Assembly: GCA_032252755.1 (NCBI GenBank) | Contig: JAVUPY010000027.1 | Location: 1-44,991 of the forward strand | Source: Terriglobia bacterium | GTDB taxonomy: Bacteria > Acidobacteriota > Terriglobia > Terriglobales > Acidobacteriaceae | DNA: 44,991 bases | Direction of reading: 5' to 3' | Shown: in pieces, positions 1 to 7,933 of the stretch | Layout: every line of letters begins with the position of its first letter | Position numbering within the stretch: position 1 is the first letter of the stretch | Translations under genes and position numbers: made by a program | The notes under the pieces: generated by a model | What the model saw: the letters and a program-made list of their open reading frames with translations, nothing else | Database searches by the model: none | Told to the model about the DNA's origin: nothing

Positions 1-1
1 C

Positions 2-30
2 TTGACACGCGCCCACGACCCGGGCATTAT
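2..30 (+). promoter_or_regulatory. Candidate sigma70-type promoter of the radical SAM gene
   Basis: A perfect TTGACA -35 hexamer lies at 2-7, followed by a 17-base spacer and CATTAT at 25-30, which matches four of six positions of the -10 consensus. Transcription would start near 37 and leave a leader of about 50 bases before the ATG at 87. This rests on sequence match alone. Confidence 0.4.
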
Positions 31-86
31 AGGCGAAGATAAGGCGAAAGTAGTTGCCTGCTCTGGCGACTCTCCTTCCTCCCAAT

Positions 87-1295
87 ATGAATGCGCACGC
101 TGAGAATCCGTATCTTTTTTATGCCGAGGCGGCGGAAGAGGCGCCCGCGCCGCTGGTCGGTATTGCCAAACTCGCGGCCGAGGGCGAAAGCGTCCGGGCG
201 GGGCACAACGTGGAGTACTTCACGCTGGAGTCGCGCTCGATCCTGAACCGCTGCACCGCTCCGCGAATGCCCTTCACCTGGACCATCAACCCGTATCGCG
301 GGTGCGAGTTCGCGTGCAAGTACTGCTACGCGCGCTACACGCACGAGTTCATGGAGATAAAGGACTCCCTGGAGTTCGAGCGGCAGATCTACATCAAGCA
401 GGGCAGTTGCCCGACGCCTGTCCCTGCTGGTGATGACGATTCCACCCAATTGCCGAACAGCCCCACCCTGTCGCCGAAGGATGGCGACAAGGGTAGGGCA
501 CAAAACAGGCCCGGGGAGAACTTGCGATACCTCCTGCGGCGCGATTTGAAGAAGGTGAAGCCGGGCGAGGAGATCGCGATTGGGACGGCCACCGATCCGT
601 ATCAGCCTGCGGAGCGCCGTTACGAGGTGACGCGAACGCTGCTGGAGGAGTTTGCGCTGCACAGCGGGTTCGATATTGGGATCGTGACGAAGAGCGACTT
701 GATCGTGCGCGATATCGACGTGCTGCGGCGAGTCGCGAAGACGAACCGGCTGTTCGTCAACCTGACGATCACGACGCTGGACCCGCAACTGGCGCGGATT
801 CTCGAGCCGCGGGCACCGCGGCCGGATTTGCGGCTGAAGGCGCTGCGGGCACTCAACGTGAGCGGAATCGATGCGGGCGTGATCTGCGCGCCGGTGCTGC
901 CGGGAATCACCGACAGGCCGCGTGACTTGGAGCAACTGGTGGCGGAGACGGCGCGCCATGGCGGTAAATATATCTTTGCGAATCCCCTGTTCCTCAAACC
1001 GTGTTCGGCGAGCGTCTTTCTTCCCTTCCTCGAAAAGGAATTTCCGCAACTTGTCGGCGAGTACAAGCGGCGCTTCGAGGAGAAGGCTTTTGTTTCGGCG
1101 GCGTACCGGAAGCGGACTTCAGAACTGATGTCGAAGCTGCGGAGCAAGTACGGGATCACCTATTACTTCAACCGAAAGAAAGAATCAGGACCGCAACTCG
1201 TCGAAGCGCAGCAGTTGGGACTCTTCCACGAACCGGAGAAGCGCGGTCCGGCGGCGCACGCCGGAATGGAGCGGCGGCGCAAGACCATGTGCTGA
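87..1295 (+). CDS. Radical SAM protein of the SPL-like / PA0069 family
   Basis: The protein has 402 residues. A radical SAM cluster motif CX3CX2C is formed by C73, C77 and C80 in the context RGCEFACKYCYAR, and a TDPYQPAE segment follows, as in the spore-photoproduct-lyase-like family often annotated PA0069/Rv2578c. The family binds a 4Fe-4S cluster and S-adenosylmethionine; its substrate is not established. I chose ATG 87; an in-frame TTG at 54 is possible. The oddity is about 38 extra residues (bases 402-518) between the IYIKQ and ENLRYLLRR segments. In relatives as I know them these lie almost next to each other. The insert is rich in Pro, Ser and Asp and is encoded by a palindromic repeat that keeps the frame open. 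The fold assignment is firm, the function is not. Confidence 0.88.
   Translation: MNAHAENPYLFYAEAAEEAPAPLVGIAKLAAEGESVRAGHNVEYFTLESRSILNRCTAPRMPFTWTINPYRGCEFACKYCYARYTHEFMEIKDSLEFERQIYIKQGSCPTPVPAGDDDSTQLPNSPTLSPKDGDKGRAQNRPGENLRYLLRRDLKKVKPGEEIAIGTATDPYQPAERRYEVTRTLLEEFALHSGFDIGIVTKSDLIVRDIDVLRRVAKTNRLFVNLTITTLDPQLARILEPRAPRPDLRLKALRALNVSGIDAGVICAPVLPGITDRPRDLEQLVAETARHGGKYIFANPLFLKPCSASVFLPFLEKEFPQLVGEYKRRFEEKAFVSAAYRKRTSELMSKLRSKYGITYYFNRKKESGPQLVEAQQLGLFHEPEKRGPAAHAGMERRRKTMC
402..518. repeat. In-frame palindromic mini-element inside the radical SAM gene
   Basis: The core at 464-498 is an imperfect inverted repeat: CACCCTGTCGCC at 464-475 pairs with GGCGACAAGGGT at 483-494, and GGGCACAA follows. 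The same layout (CCCCACC.., CTG, loop, CAG.., GGTGGGGCACAA) recurs at 11945-11981 and in weaker form at 40754-40785. The element adds about 38 codons without breaking the reading frame. I infer a mobile or REP-like sequence that entered the gene; the exact borders are estimates from where family similarity resumes. Confidence 0.6.
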
Positions 1296-1489
1296 CTTCT
1301 GCCTGTATCTAAGGTCTTGGTACAGGAGTTGCGTACAGGGTCGCAGGGCCCGCGAACAGTTGTCGGCGAGGGACAGGGTAACCTGACCTGGGCCTGTACC
1401 TTCGTCCGGGCCGGGCTGGACCTTGGGGTGCTGCGAACCAAGGTAGTCAGCGTGGCGGCCGTCGGGTTCGCACGGATAATAAAGGAACC

Positions 1490-2731
1490 GTGGAACTGGA
1501 GTTGCGCAACTCGTTGACCGCGTTCTTTTTGCCGAGCGGAGCCGTGCTGGCGGCGCTCGTCATCATGCTGCAACGCGGAGTGCTGCGGCCCGACGAGCAA
1601 TTCGCGACGTTCTGCTGGTATGCGGCGTTCGGCCTCGGAATGGTGCTGGCGTTGCGGTTCCGGTCGTCGCGATTGCTGTTCAGCCTGGTTGCGCTAGCGC
1701 TGGGAAGTCTGGCGCCACAAGCGTTGCCCGGGCGACACACCCTCGGCTTCGTCGCCATCCTTATCCCCGTCAACCTGATTGTTTTCTCTCTCCTTGAAGA
1801 GAAGGGTTTCGGCAAGCGCGAACTGCTCAGCCGGGCGGTGTTCTTTTTCGCGCAATTCATTGTTATCGCGTTCCTTTCGCGGCCCGAACTCGAGGGACCC
1901 GCTTCGCTCTTCGACGGCAACTGGATCAGGGCTCTGCCGAAAATTGCAGTTCCGCAACTAGCGATGCTGACTTTTGCCGCGGCGGGAGGCCTCTTTGCGT
2001 TTCGGTTCTGGGTAGTGCGCAAGCCGATTGAAGCCGGATATTTCTGGGCGACGGCGGCGTGCTTCCTCGGACTGAGTTCGCGCAACGAGGCGGTTGGGTT
2101 CTTCTACGTTGCCAGTGCCGGCGGCTTGCTGACGATGTCTCTGCTGGAGAGTTCGTACCGCATGGCGTACCACGATGAACTCACGGGGTTGCCGGCGCGG
2201 CGAGCATTCAACGACGCGATGAATCGCGTGGGCGAACGGTACGCGATTGCAGTTGTGGACATTGATCACTTCAAGAAATTCAATGACACCTATGGGCACG
2301 AGACTGGCGATCAGGTACTCCGCATGGTTGCCTCGAAACTGGCGCGCGTGAGCGGCGGCGGCGAAGCGTTCCGCTTCGGCGGCGAAGAGTTCTGCATTCT
2401 GTTCGAGGAACGAACCGTGCGCGACGCGCTTCCCTACCTGGAGCGGGTGCGCGCCGACATTGCAGATGCGGTCTTCTTCGTTCGCGGCCAGGACCGCGTG
2501 GTGAAGAGCATCGAGCATCGCGCAGGTGCGCGCGGCAATATCGAAGCACAGGTGACGGTGAGCATCGGCGTAGCGGGATCGAATGGAAAGATGGTGAGCG
2601 CAGATGACAGCCTGCGCGCGGCGGATAAAGCGCTGTACCGGGCAAAGCAGGAAGGCCGAAATCGAGTCGAGGTCGCTGCGGCGTGGCGGAAGCTCGCGAA
2701 TATCGCGGACGTAAAGATCAAGGAAGCCTGA
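1490..2731 (+). CDS. Membrane-bound GGDEF diguanylate cyclase
   Basis: The protein has 413 residues. Roughly residues 1-220 form about six to seven hydrophobic segments, and a C-terminal GGDEF domain starts near D229 (DELTGLPARRAF). The active-site motif is GGEEF at 297-301, preceded by the metal-binding D of VVDIDHFKKFND. An intact GGEEF predicts synthesis of cyclic di-GMP from two GTP at the cytoplasmic face of the inner membrane. The allosteric RxxD site normally five residues before the motif is not present (SGGG there), so classical product inhibition is not expected. The start is GTG 1490 with AAAGGA just upstream. The domain between residues 236 and 413 also carries an unusually long loop around RGQDRVVKSIEHRAGARG. 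The membrane sensor region matches no domain that I recognise. Confidence 0.88.
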   Translation: MELELRNSLTAFFLPSGAVLAALVIMLQRGVLRPDEQFATFCWYAAFGLGMVLALRFRSSRLLFSLVALALGSLAPQALPGRHTLGFVAILIPVNLIVFSLLEEKGFGKRELLSRAVFFFAQFIVIAFLSRPELEGPASLFDGNWIRALPKIAVPQLAMLTFAAAGGLFAFRFWVVRKPIEAGYFWATAACFLGLSSRNEAVGFFYVASAGGLLTMSLLESSYRMAYHDELTGLPARRAFNDAMNRVGERYAIAVVDIDHFKKFNDTYGHETGDQVLRMVASKLARVSGGGEAFRFGGEEFCILFEERTVRDALPYLERVRADIADAVFFVRGQDRVVKSIEHRAGARGNIEAQVTVSIGVAGSNGKMVSADDSLRAADKALYRAKQEGRNRVEVAAAWRKLANIADVKIKEA

Positions 2732-2736
2732 AGAAG

Positions 2737-3462
2737 TCACTTACAGCCAAGACTGGATTCTGCATCCGCAAGCTGTTTCAGTAGGGACGTATTTCCTGAT
2801 CGCAAGCGTACCAAACCATTTCGCGAGCCTTGAAGATTAGAGCACTCTGTGTTCATCCCCAACTGGACAATAAGTGTGATTGCGAACTGGCTGGGCGCCA
2901 GACTCTGCTCCGACACTCCATACTCATTTGCGAGAATCTCTTTCGTTTCCACGGAGTGAGTTGTCAGTATTGAGCGGAGACCATCTTCGATCGCGAGGTT
3001 CTCAGCCCGAAAATGATCGACGCCTGTGAGGTTCTCTTCCGGGGTCCTCTCGCCATTACCGCGGCGTTCCAAATATAGGAGGATGTGCTCGAGACACTGT
3101 TGCCGACACGGGAGGCTCTGCAACGAGTCTGTGATTGCCTGTCGAACTGCCATGCCCTCGTCCAGTTTGAGCATCTGTGCAAGCTGATCTGCGACGCCCG
3201 AATCATTTCGGTTAGCGAGCGCTCGAACTGCCGCCATTTGACTCCCGGAGTTCGGGTTTTTAGCAACTGCGAGCAACACCGAAGTTGCACCTGTTCCCCG
3301 CAATGCGGCGAGTTCGTCGATTGTCTGTGGATGTGACTGACCAGGTTCCAGCGCTTCCCGATGAAGCTTCTCAAGTTTGGCCAATCTGAACGCGTAGAGA
3401 ACGAAGCACAGAAATACCGTCAGCGTTATCGCGATGAATACAAGTCGCAGCACCCTCTTCAT
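2737..3462 (-). CDS. Membrane-anchored HEAT-repeat-like protein of unknown function
   Basis: The protein has 241 residues and I recognise no named family. It starts with an N-terminal transmembrane helix (VLRLVFIAITLTVFLCFVLYAF, about residues 4-25) without a clear cleavage site. Helical segments follow that resemble HEAT repeats (QMAAVRALANRNDSGVADQLAQML, then AVRQAITDSLQSL), so a periplasmic protein-binding scaffold is plausible. Four Cys occur in the C-terminal half. ATG 3462 was preferred to an upstream start because GGGACAGGAACG precedes it and the membrane helix follows directly. The gene converges on the GGDEF gene with only five bases between stop codons. Confidence 0.6.
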   Translation of the reverse strand: MKRVLRLVFIAITLTVFLCFVLYAFRLAKLEKLHREALEPGQSHPQTIDELAALRGTGATSVLLAVAKNPNSGSQMAAVRALANRNDSGVADQLAQMLKLDEGMAVRQAITDSLQSLPCRQQCLEHILLYLERRGNGERTPEENLTGVDHFRAENLAIEDGLRSILTTHSVETKEILANEYGVSEQSLAPSQFAITLIVQLGMNTECSNLQGSRNGLVRLRSGNTSLLKQLADAESSLGCK

Positions 3463-3549
3463 CGTTCCTGTCCCAGCCCCTCTCACCGGCTTGAGTAGCC
3501 AAAGAACTGCTTTCTGCAAGCATATTTGTGCGAAATCCCGAGGTCAAAA

Positions 3550-4197
3550 TTATGCGGCGACTCTTCTCTTTAGTAACGACCCCACGTTTCGCAGGTCCTC
3601 GATGAAGCGGGCCATCTCTTCGTGACGGGTGGCGTCGTTGGGGGCGCGAAGAATCGAGGAGGGATGGACGGTTGCGGTGACGCAGGGGGCAAGGTCGGAC
3701 GGAATTAGTTCGCCGCGGCGCTGCGTGACCTTGAAGGTTCGGCCCAGCAGAGCTTGTGCGGCAGTTGCGCCGAGGCAGACGATCACGCGCGGTCTGACTG
3801 CAGCGATCTCTGCATCGAGCCAGGGACGGCAGGCCGCGATCTGCATGGCGCTGGGCTTCTTGTGAATGCGGCGCTTGCCGCGAGGCTCCCAGTTGAAGTG
3901 CTTTACCGCGTTCGTGACGTAGATTTTACTTCGATCGATTCCGGCGGCGACGAGAGCCTTGTCGAGCACAGCTCCCGCGGGCCCGACAAACGGTTTGCCG
4001 GTGAGATCCTCTTTGTCGCCGGGCTGCTCTCCTACGAACATGACTTCCGCGTGTGCTGTACCTTCCCCGAATACAGTCTGAGTTCCCTTCTCCCACAGGT
4101 TGCAGCCACGACATTTCTTCGAAGCCTCGCGCAGAACCGGGAGGGTGCGGCGTTCGGGAAGGAAATCGGCAGCAGAAGTGTTTAGGCGCTTCGGCAT
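3550..4197 (-). CDS. udgX: UdgX-type uracil-DNA glycosylase
   Basis: The protein has 215 residues. It belongs to the family 4-like, iron-sulfur uracil-DNA glycosylases: Cys pair C29/C32, motif A GEQPGD at 56-61, C123, and motif B VHPSSILR at 177-184. The diagnostic feature is KRRIH at 108-112. In characterised UdgX proteins (Mycobacterium smegmatis) the loop containing this motif supplies a His that becomes covalently bonded to the deoxyribose after uracil is released, so the enzyme stays locked on uracil-containing DNA. H112 is the expected residue here. The start was taken as ATG 4197 (MPKRLNTS); the open frame extends further upstream without family support. It stands alone and is divergent from the DUF4440 gene. 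Confidence 0.88.
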   Translation of the reverse strand: MPKRLNTSAADFLPERRTLPVLREASKKCRGCNLWEKGTQTVFGEGTAHAEVMFVGEQPGDKEDLTGKPFVGPAGAVLDKALVAAGIDRSKIYVTNAVKHFNWEPRGKRRIHKKPSAMQIAACRPWLDAEIAAVRPRVIVCLGATAAQALLGRTFKVTQRRGELIPSDLAPCVTATVHPSSILRAPNDATRHEEMARFIEDLRNVGSLLKRRVAA

Positions 4198-4284
4198 GAA
4201 CAGGAAGATGCGATTCGGCTGACCGCCGTTGCGCAGCAATTTTTGTTGACAGCAGACACCCACTGCCGCACAATCTCGGCTCAA

Positions 4285-4318
4285 ATTGAGCATCATCGTT
4301 AATTGAGCATCATCGTTA
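4285..4318. repeat. Perfect 17-bp tandem duplication
   Basis: The unit ATTGAGCATCATCGTTA occurs twice head to tail (4285-4301 and 4302-4318) in the divergent gap between the UdgX gene and the DUF4440 gene. The unit contains its own short ATTGAGCAT/ATCATCG core. It could alter spacing in either promoter; it looks like a recent slippage event. Confidence 0.85.
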
Positions 4319-4367
4319 ATCTGTCCAACCAGTTTCGGCCCCTCATAACGCTTCGAAAGGAATCCCC

Positions 4368-4832
4368 ATGAGCAAGACTCTGATTCGTATTTCGGTTATC
4401 GCGGTGTTTTGCGCTTGTGCCATCGCGTTCCTCAGTAACGCTGTTTCGGCCGGAATTCCGGACAATGCCAAAACGCTTGCTGCGCTGGATGACGAATGGT
4501 CGAAGGCAGCCACTGCCGGCGATGTCGAAAAGGTCGTTTCTTTCTATGCGGATGACGCGGTTGTGTATCCGCCCAACGAACCCATAGTGAGTGATCCTGC
4601 GGCGATCAAGGAATCCTGGGCAAAGATGCTGGCGGATCCGAAGGCCAAACTGTCGTGGAAGACGACACACGCCGGCGTCGATCACAACACGGGGTTCACA
4701 TCTGGGACGTATCAGGTTGCGGGTGCCGACGGAGCGGTGTTGGAGAAAGGCAAGTATCTCTGCGTCTGGGGCAAGGGAAAAGACGGCAAGTGGAAGTCGC
4801 TCCACGATATGTGGAACCGCGACAGCAAATAG
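4368..4832 (+). CDS. Secreted DUF4440 / SnoaL-like protein
   Basis: The protein has 154 residues. An N-terminal signal peptide (about residues 1-28, ending in an A-rich region AVSAG) predicts export to the periplasm or beyond. The mature part is an NTF2-like/DUF4440 fold: LDDEWSKAATAGDVEKVVSFYADDAVVYPP, then a central conserved block and the C-terminal GKWKSLHDMWNRDSK. Members of this family are small cone-shaped proteins; some are enzymes (isomerases, cyclases), but most have no known substrate. The ATG is preceded by AAAGGAATCCCC. No catalytic residue can be assigned from sequence. Confidence 0.8.
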   Translation: MSKTLIRISVIAVFCACAIAFLSNAVSAGIPDNAKTLAALDDEWSKAATAGDVEKVVSFYADDAVVYPPNEPIVSDPAAIKESWAKMLADPKAKLSWKTTHAGVDHNTGFTSGTYQVAGADGAVLEKGKYLCVWGKGKDGKWKSLHDMWNRDSK

Positions 4833-4951
4833 AAGAAGCCCGGAAGAAGCCGCTAGTCCAACGGACGGCGGCTTCCTTCAACATTGAAATCACCCGCCCA
4901 TTGAGCGTAGATTGACGCCGTAGTCCAATGCAGCATCGACAGGTGCTTGCC

Positions 4952-5548
4952 ATGGCGACAGACATTCAAGCAATCCTAAGAAATCTCTCTTCCTGCTATC
5001 AATTCAAAGACAAGTCGGTGATCCATGTTGGCGCCGGCGGCGGACAATTTCTCGGATATGCGACTGACGCGCGCAGCGTCGTTGCCGTCGATCCGGAGAT
5101 TTCAGCCGTGGAACGACTCCGAGCGGCGTTAGCACTCCTGCCCTTCCGAGATCGTTTCACCGTTGTGCAGGGTGAGTTCGGAACGCATCTTGGCGCGGCA
5201 GACGTCGTCTTCTTTGAATTTTGCCTGCATGAGATTCCTGAACCACGAAATGCACTCCGCGATGCGAAACTGCTCGCTTCCGATGTGGTCGTCATCGATC
5301 ATGATCCCGAGTCTCGGTGGGCCTGGCACACCGCGGAGACCGACAAAGCACGGAATAGTTGGGCAGCTGTACACGATTATTCCGTCCGCCTCGACCGGCA
5401 GTTCACAGGGGTACAGCGATTCTCGGACGTTTCAGAATTGCTTCAGAAGGTTGGCTGCCTGGGCGAGCCTGCGATCAGCAGAGCTAACCTATTCTTGAAC
5501 CAGGCTCCCATTGAAATCGAAACGAAGTATCGGATCGCGGTCTTCTGA
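4952..5548 (+). CDS. Class I SAM-dependent methyltransferase-like protein
   Basis: The protein has 198 residues. Motif I of the Rossmann methyltransferase fold is VIHVGAGGGQFLGYA, with the acidic motif II end in SVVAVDPE and a motif IV-like segment VVFFEFCLHEIPEP. It resembles small-molecule methyltransferases, but the substrate cannot be read. ATG 4952 was chosen because AGGTG lies six bases before it; ATG 4928 is an alternative with no visible ribosome site. It ends 20 bases before a strong hairpin shared with the convergent norZ gene. Confidence 0.72.
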   Translation: MATDIQAILRNLSSCYQFKDKSVIHVGAGGGQFLGYATDARSVVAVDPEISAVERLRAALALLPFRDRFTVVQGEFGTHLGAADVVFFEFCLHEIPEPRNALRDAKLLASDVVVIDHDPESRWAWHTAETDKARNSWAAVHDYSVRLDRQFTGVQRFSDVSELLQKVGCLGEPAISRANLFLNQAPIEIETKYRIAVF

Positions 5549-5567
5549 ACTATCCGTCAATAAAAGT

Positions 5568-5591
5568 GGGCCGCGGATCGATTCGCGGCCC
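5568..5591. terminator. Bidirectional hairpin terminator between methyltransferase and norZ
   Basis: GGGCCGCG at 5568-5575 pairs perfectly with CGCGGCCC at 5584-5591 over an eight-base loop. On the minus strand it is followed by ACTTTTATTG, giving a U-rich tail for the NO-reductase operon. Confidence 0.7.
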
Positions 5592-5626
5592 GGCACGAGA
5601 ACGGAGCAGATGCTCCATATGGACAG

Positions 5627-7933
5627 TTAGTCGGCTGACGTTGCTTGTGGTTCCAGCGTCTTGGCGTCGCGTTCCGTGAGTTCGCCCTCGTTGACCACAC
5701 GACTCTTGTCGTACGAGTGTCCGGTGAGGAGACCAAGGACGAATCCGCCGAGAACAAGCGCGCCGAATGCGAACAGCGAGTCGCCGAACATGCGCGACCA
5801 GCGGATATGGCTCATGAGCGGCGTCTGCAGGAATTCCGCGGAACGCGCGTACCATGTGCCGTACTGGACCGACGCCCATGCTTGCATCAGACCGATGGGC
5901 AGGATGCTGATCGTTGTCATCGCAAACAGGCCGATATTGATGCACCAGAAGGCGATTGCGAGCGGCTTGTCTTTCCACGCCAAGCCGGGACGCAGCGCGC
6001 GCAGGCAGAAGAGCATGAGGCCGAGGCCCAGCATGCCGTAGACGCCGAACAGCGCGGTGTGTCCGTGGACCGGCGTGGTATTGAGGCCCTGCATGTAGTA
6101 GAGCGAGACTGGGGGATTGATCAAGAATCCAAAGAGGCCCGCGCCGACCAGGTTCCAGAAGGCGACGGCGACGAAGAAGTAGATGGGCCACTTGTAGGCG
6201 GTCACCCAGCGAACTTTTTCGGTCCCGCGAGAGATGCGGATGTTTTCCCAGGCTTCGAATCCAACCAGGCAGAGCGGCACAACTTCCAGCGCGCTGAATA
6301 CTGCGCCGAGTGCGACAACTGCGGTCGGCATGCCGGTGAAGTAGAGGTGATGGAACGTGCCGATGATCCCACCGGACAGGAAGATCACGGTCGAGAACAG
6401 GACGGCGCGGGTCGCGGTCTTCACCGAGAGTAACCGCAGGCGCGTGAAGAGGAACGCGATCACGACCGTGGCAAACACTTCGAAGAAGCCTTCAACCCAG
6501 AGGTGAACCACCCACCAGCGCCAGTACTCGGCTGTGATGAGCGGCGAACGCTGGCCATACATGAGGCCGGCAGCATAGAAAAGCGGGATGGCGATGCTCG
6601 AGGTGAGGAACAGCATCAGCAGGTTCTTGTCTTCCCCACCTTTCACAAGCGCGGGTTTCATGGCGCGATAAACGAGCCACAGCCAGAAGACGAGTCCACC
6701 GAAGAGAGCGATCTGCCACACGCGGCCGAGGTCAACGTATTCGTATCCCTGCGAACCGAACCAAAACCAGAGGTTCCCAAGTTTCTGTTCGATGCCAAGC
6801 CATTCGCCCGCCAGCGATCCGCCTACGACCAGGATCAGCGCGCCAAAGAGGATGTTTACGCCCAGGCGCTGGCCCTTCGGTTCGTAGCCGCTGACTGCCG
6901 GTGCGATGTAGAGGCCGGTGGCGAGCCACGAAGTTGCAATCCAGAAGATGCCGATCTGCAAATGCCAGGTGCGCGCAATGGAATACGGCAGAATTTTGTC
7001 CAGCGGGATGCCGTAGAAGCCGGAACCCTCGACACCGTAGTGCGCCACGATCGCGCCCATGAGTATCTGCACCACCCAAAGCGCGGCAACCACGAAGAAG
7101 TACTTCACCGTGGCACGTTGTGAGGGAGTGGGATTCAAACCGAGCAGCGGGTCGCTTTGCGGAAGATCGCGATGTTCAGGTTCCTTATCGCGCGAACCGA
7201 AATACCACACCATTCCGCCGACCCCGGCGAGCAGAAGCACGAAGCTGATGATGCTCCACACGATCGCCGAAGGCGCGGGACGATTGCCGACGAGGTCCTC
7301 ATGGGGCCAATTCTGCGTATAGGTAACGTTCTGGCCCGGACGATCCGTTGAAGCCGCCCATGCGGTCCACCAGAAGAATGCGGCCATCTTCTGCTGCTTC
7401 GCGAGGTCGGTGAGAGCGCCGGCTGGAATCGCGTAGTCGCTGCGGCCTTTGCCGAAAATGTCGCCGTAATAGCCGGCGAGTTCACGATAGGCGTCGAGCC
7501 GAAGAGGATCGATGGTGATCGTGTTGCTCGTGGCATTGTAGGTGTTGGTGCGCATCATTTGCTGCAAACGAGCCTGCAATGCAGCCTGCTGTTCGATACT
7601 CAGCGACCCATAATTCGCCGCGCCGGACTCTTTCGCCCAGCGATTGAGGATGTACATGCATTCACGGTGGAGATAATCGGCGGTCCAGTCGGGCGCAACG
7701 TAAGAGCCATGACCCCAGATGGTGCCGACTTCCTGTCCGCCGATGGATTGCCAGACGTTCTGGCCGTCTCGAATGTAGTCGCCGGAGAAGACAACGGTTC
7801 CGTTGGTGGTTATGACCTGGGCGGGAATGGGAGGACCATTGTGGATACCTTTGTATCCCACGCCCCCCAGCACCGCAAACGAAGCGATGAGCACAACAGC
7901 CAGAGCAATCCAGAGTCTCTTGTATTCGCGCAT
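5627..7933 (-). CDS. norZ: Quinol-dependent nitric oxide reductase (qNOR)
   Basis: The protein has 768 residues, the usual length of single-subunit qNOR. The N-terminal part has a membrane helix and a cytochrome c-like periplasmic domain without haem-binding Cys (SGDYIRDGQNVWQSIGGQEVGTIWGHGSY). About twelve membrane helices of the haem-copper oxidase type follow. Visible ligands are the H in ARTWHLQIGIFW, HLWVEGFFE (first FeB His plus the Glu typical of NO reductases), the HH pair in GTFHHLYF, and HGHTALFG for the haems. It reduces 2 NO to N2O using quinol at the inner membrane. The start ATG 7933 has AAGGAAGGA upstream and overlaps the stop of the nnrS-like gene by one base (TAATG), so the two are translationally coupled. 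It is the last gene of the operon ric-nnrS-norZ. No nitrite reductase is in the window, so detoxification is as likely as denitrification. Confidence 0.96.
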   Translation of the reverse strand: MREYKRLWIALAVVLIASFAVLGGVGYKGIHNGPPIPAQVITTNGTVVFSGDYIRDGQNVWQSIGGQEVGTIWGHGSYVAPDWTADYLHRECMYILNRWAKESGAANYGSLSIEQQAALQARLQQMMRTNTYNATSNTITIDPLRLDAYRELAGYYGDIFGKGRSDYAIPAGALTDLAKQQKMAAFFWWTAWAASTDRPGQNVTYTQNWPHEDLVGNRPAPSAIVWSIISFVLLLAGVGGMVWYFGSRDKEPEHRDLPQSDPLLGLNPTPSQRATVKYFFVVAALWVVQILMGAIVAHYGVEGSGFYGIPLDKILPYSIARTWHLQIGIFWIATSWLATGLYIAPAVSGYEPKGQRLGVNILFGALILVVGGSLAGEWLGIEQKLGNLWFWFGSQGYEYVDLGRVWQIALFGGLVFWLWLVYRAMKPALVKGGEDKNLLMLFLTSSIAIPLFYAAGLMYGQRSPLITAEYWRWWVVHLWVEGFFEVFATVVIAFLFTRLRLLSVKTATRAVLFSTVIFLSGGIIGTFHHLYFTGMPTAVVALGAVFSALEVVPLCLVGFEAWENIRISRGTEKVRWVTAYKWPIYFFVAVAFWNLVGAGLFGFLINPPVSLYYMQGLNTTPVHGHTALFGVYGMLGLGLMLFCLRALRPGLAWKDKPLAIAFWCINIGLFAMTTISILPIGLMQAWASVQYGTWYARSAEFLQTPLMSHIRWSRMFGDSLFAFGALVLGGFVLGLLTGHSYDKSRVVNEGELTERDAKTLEPQATSAD

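Noticed and set aside
27-1049. 340-codon open frame on the minus strand
   Set aside because: It is antisense to the radical SAM gene, whose Cys motif is clear; the product is Arg-rich and featureless.
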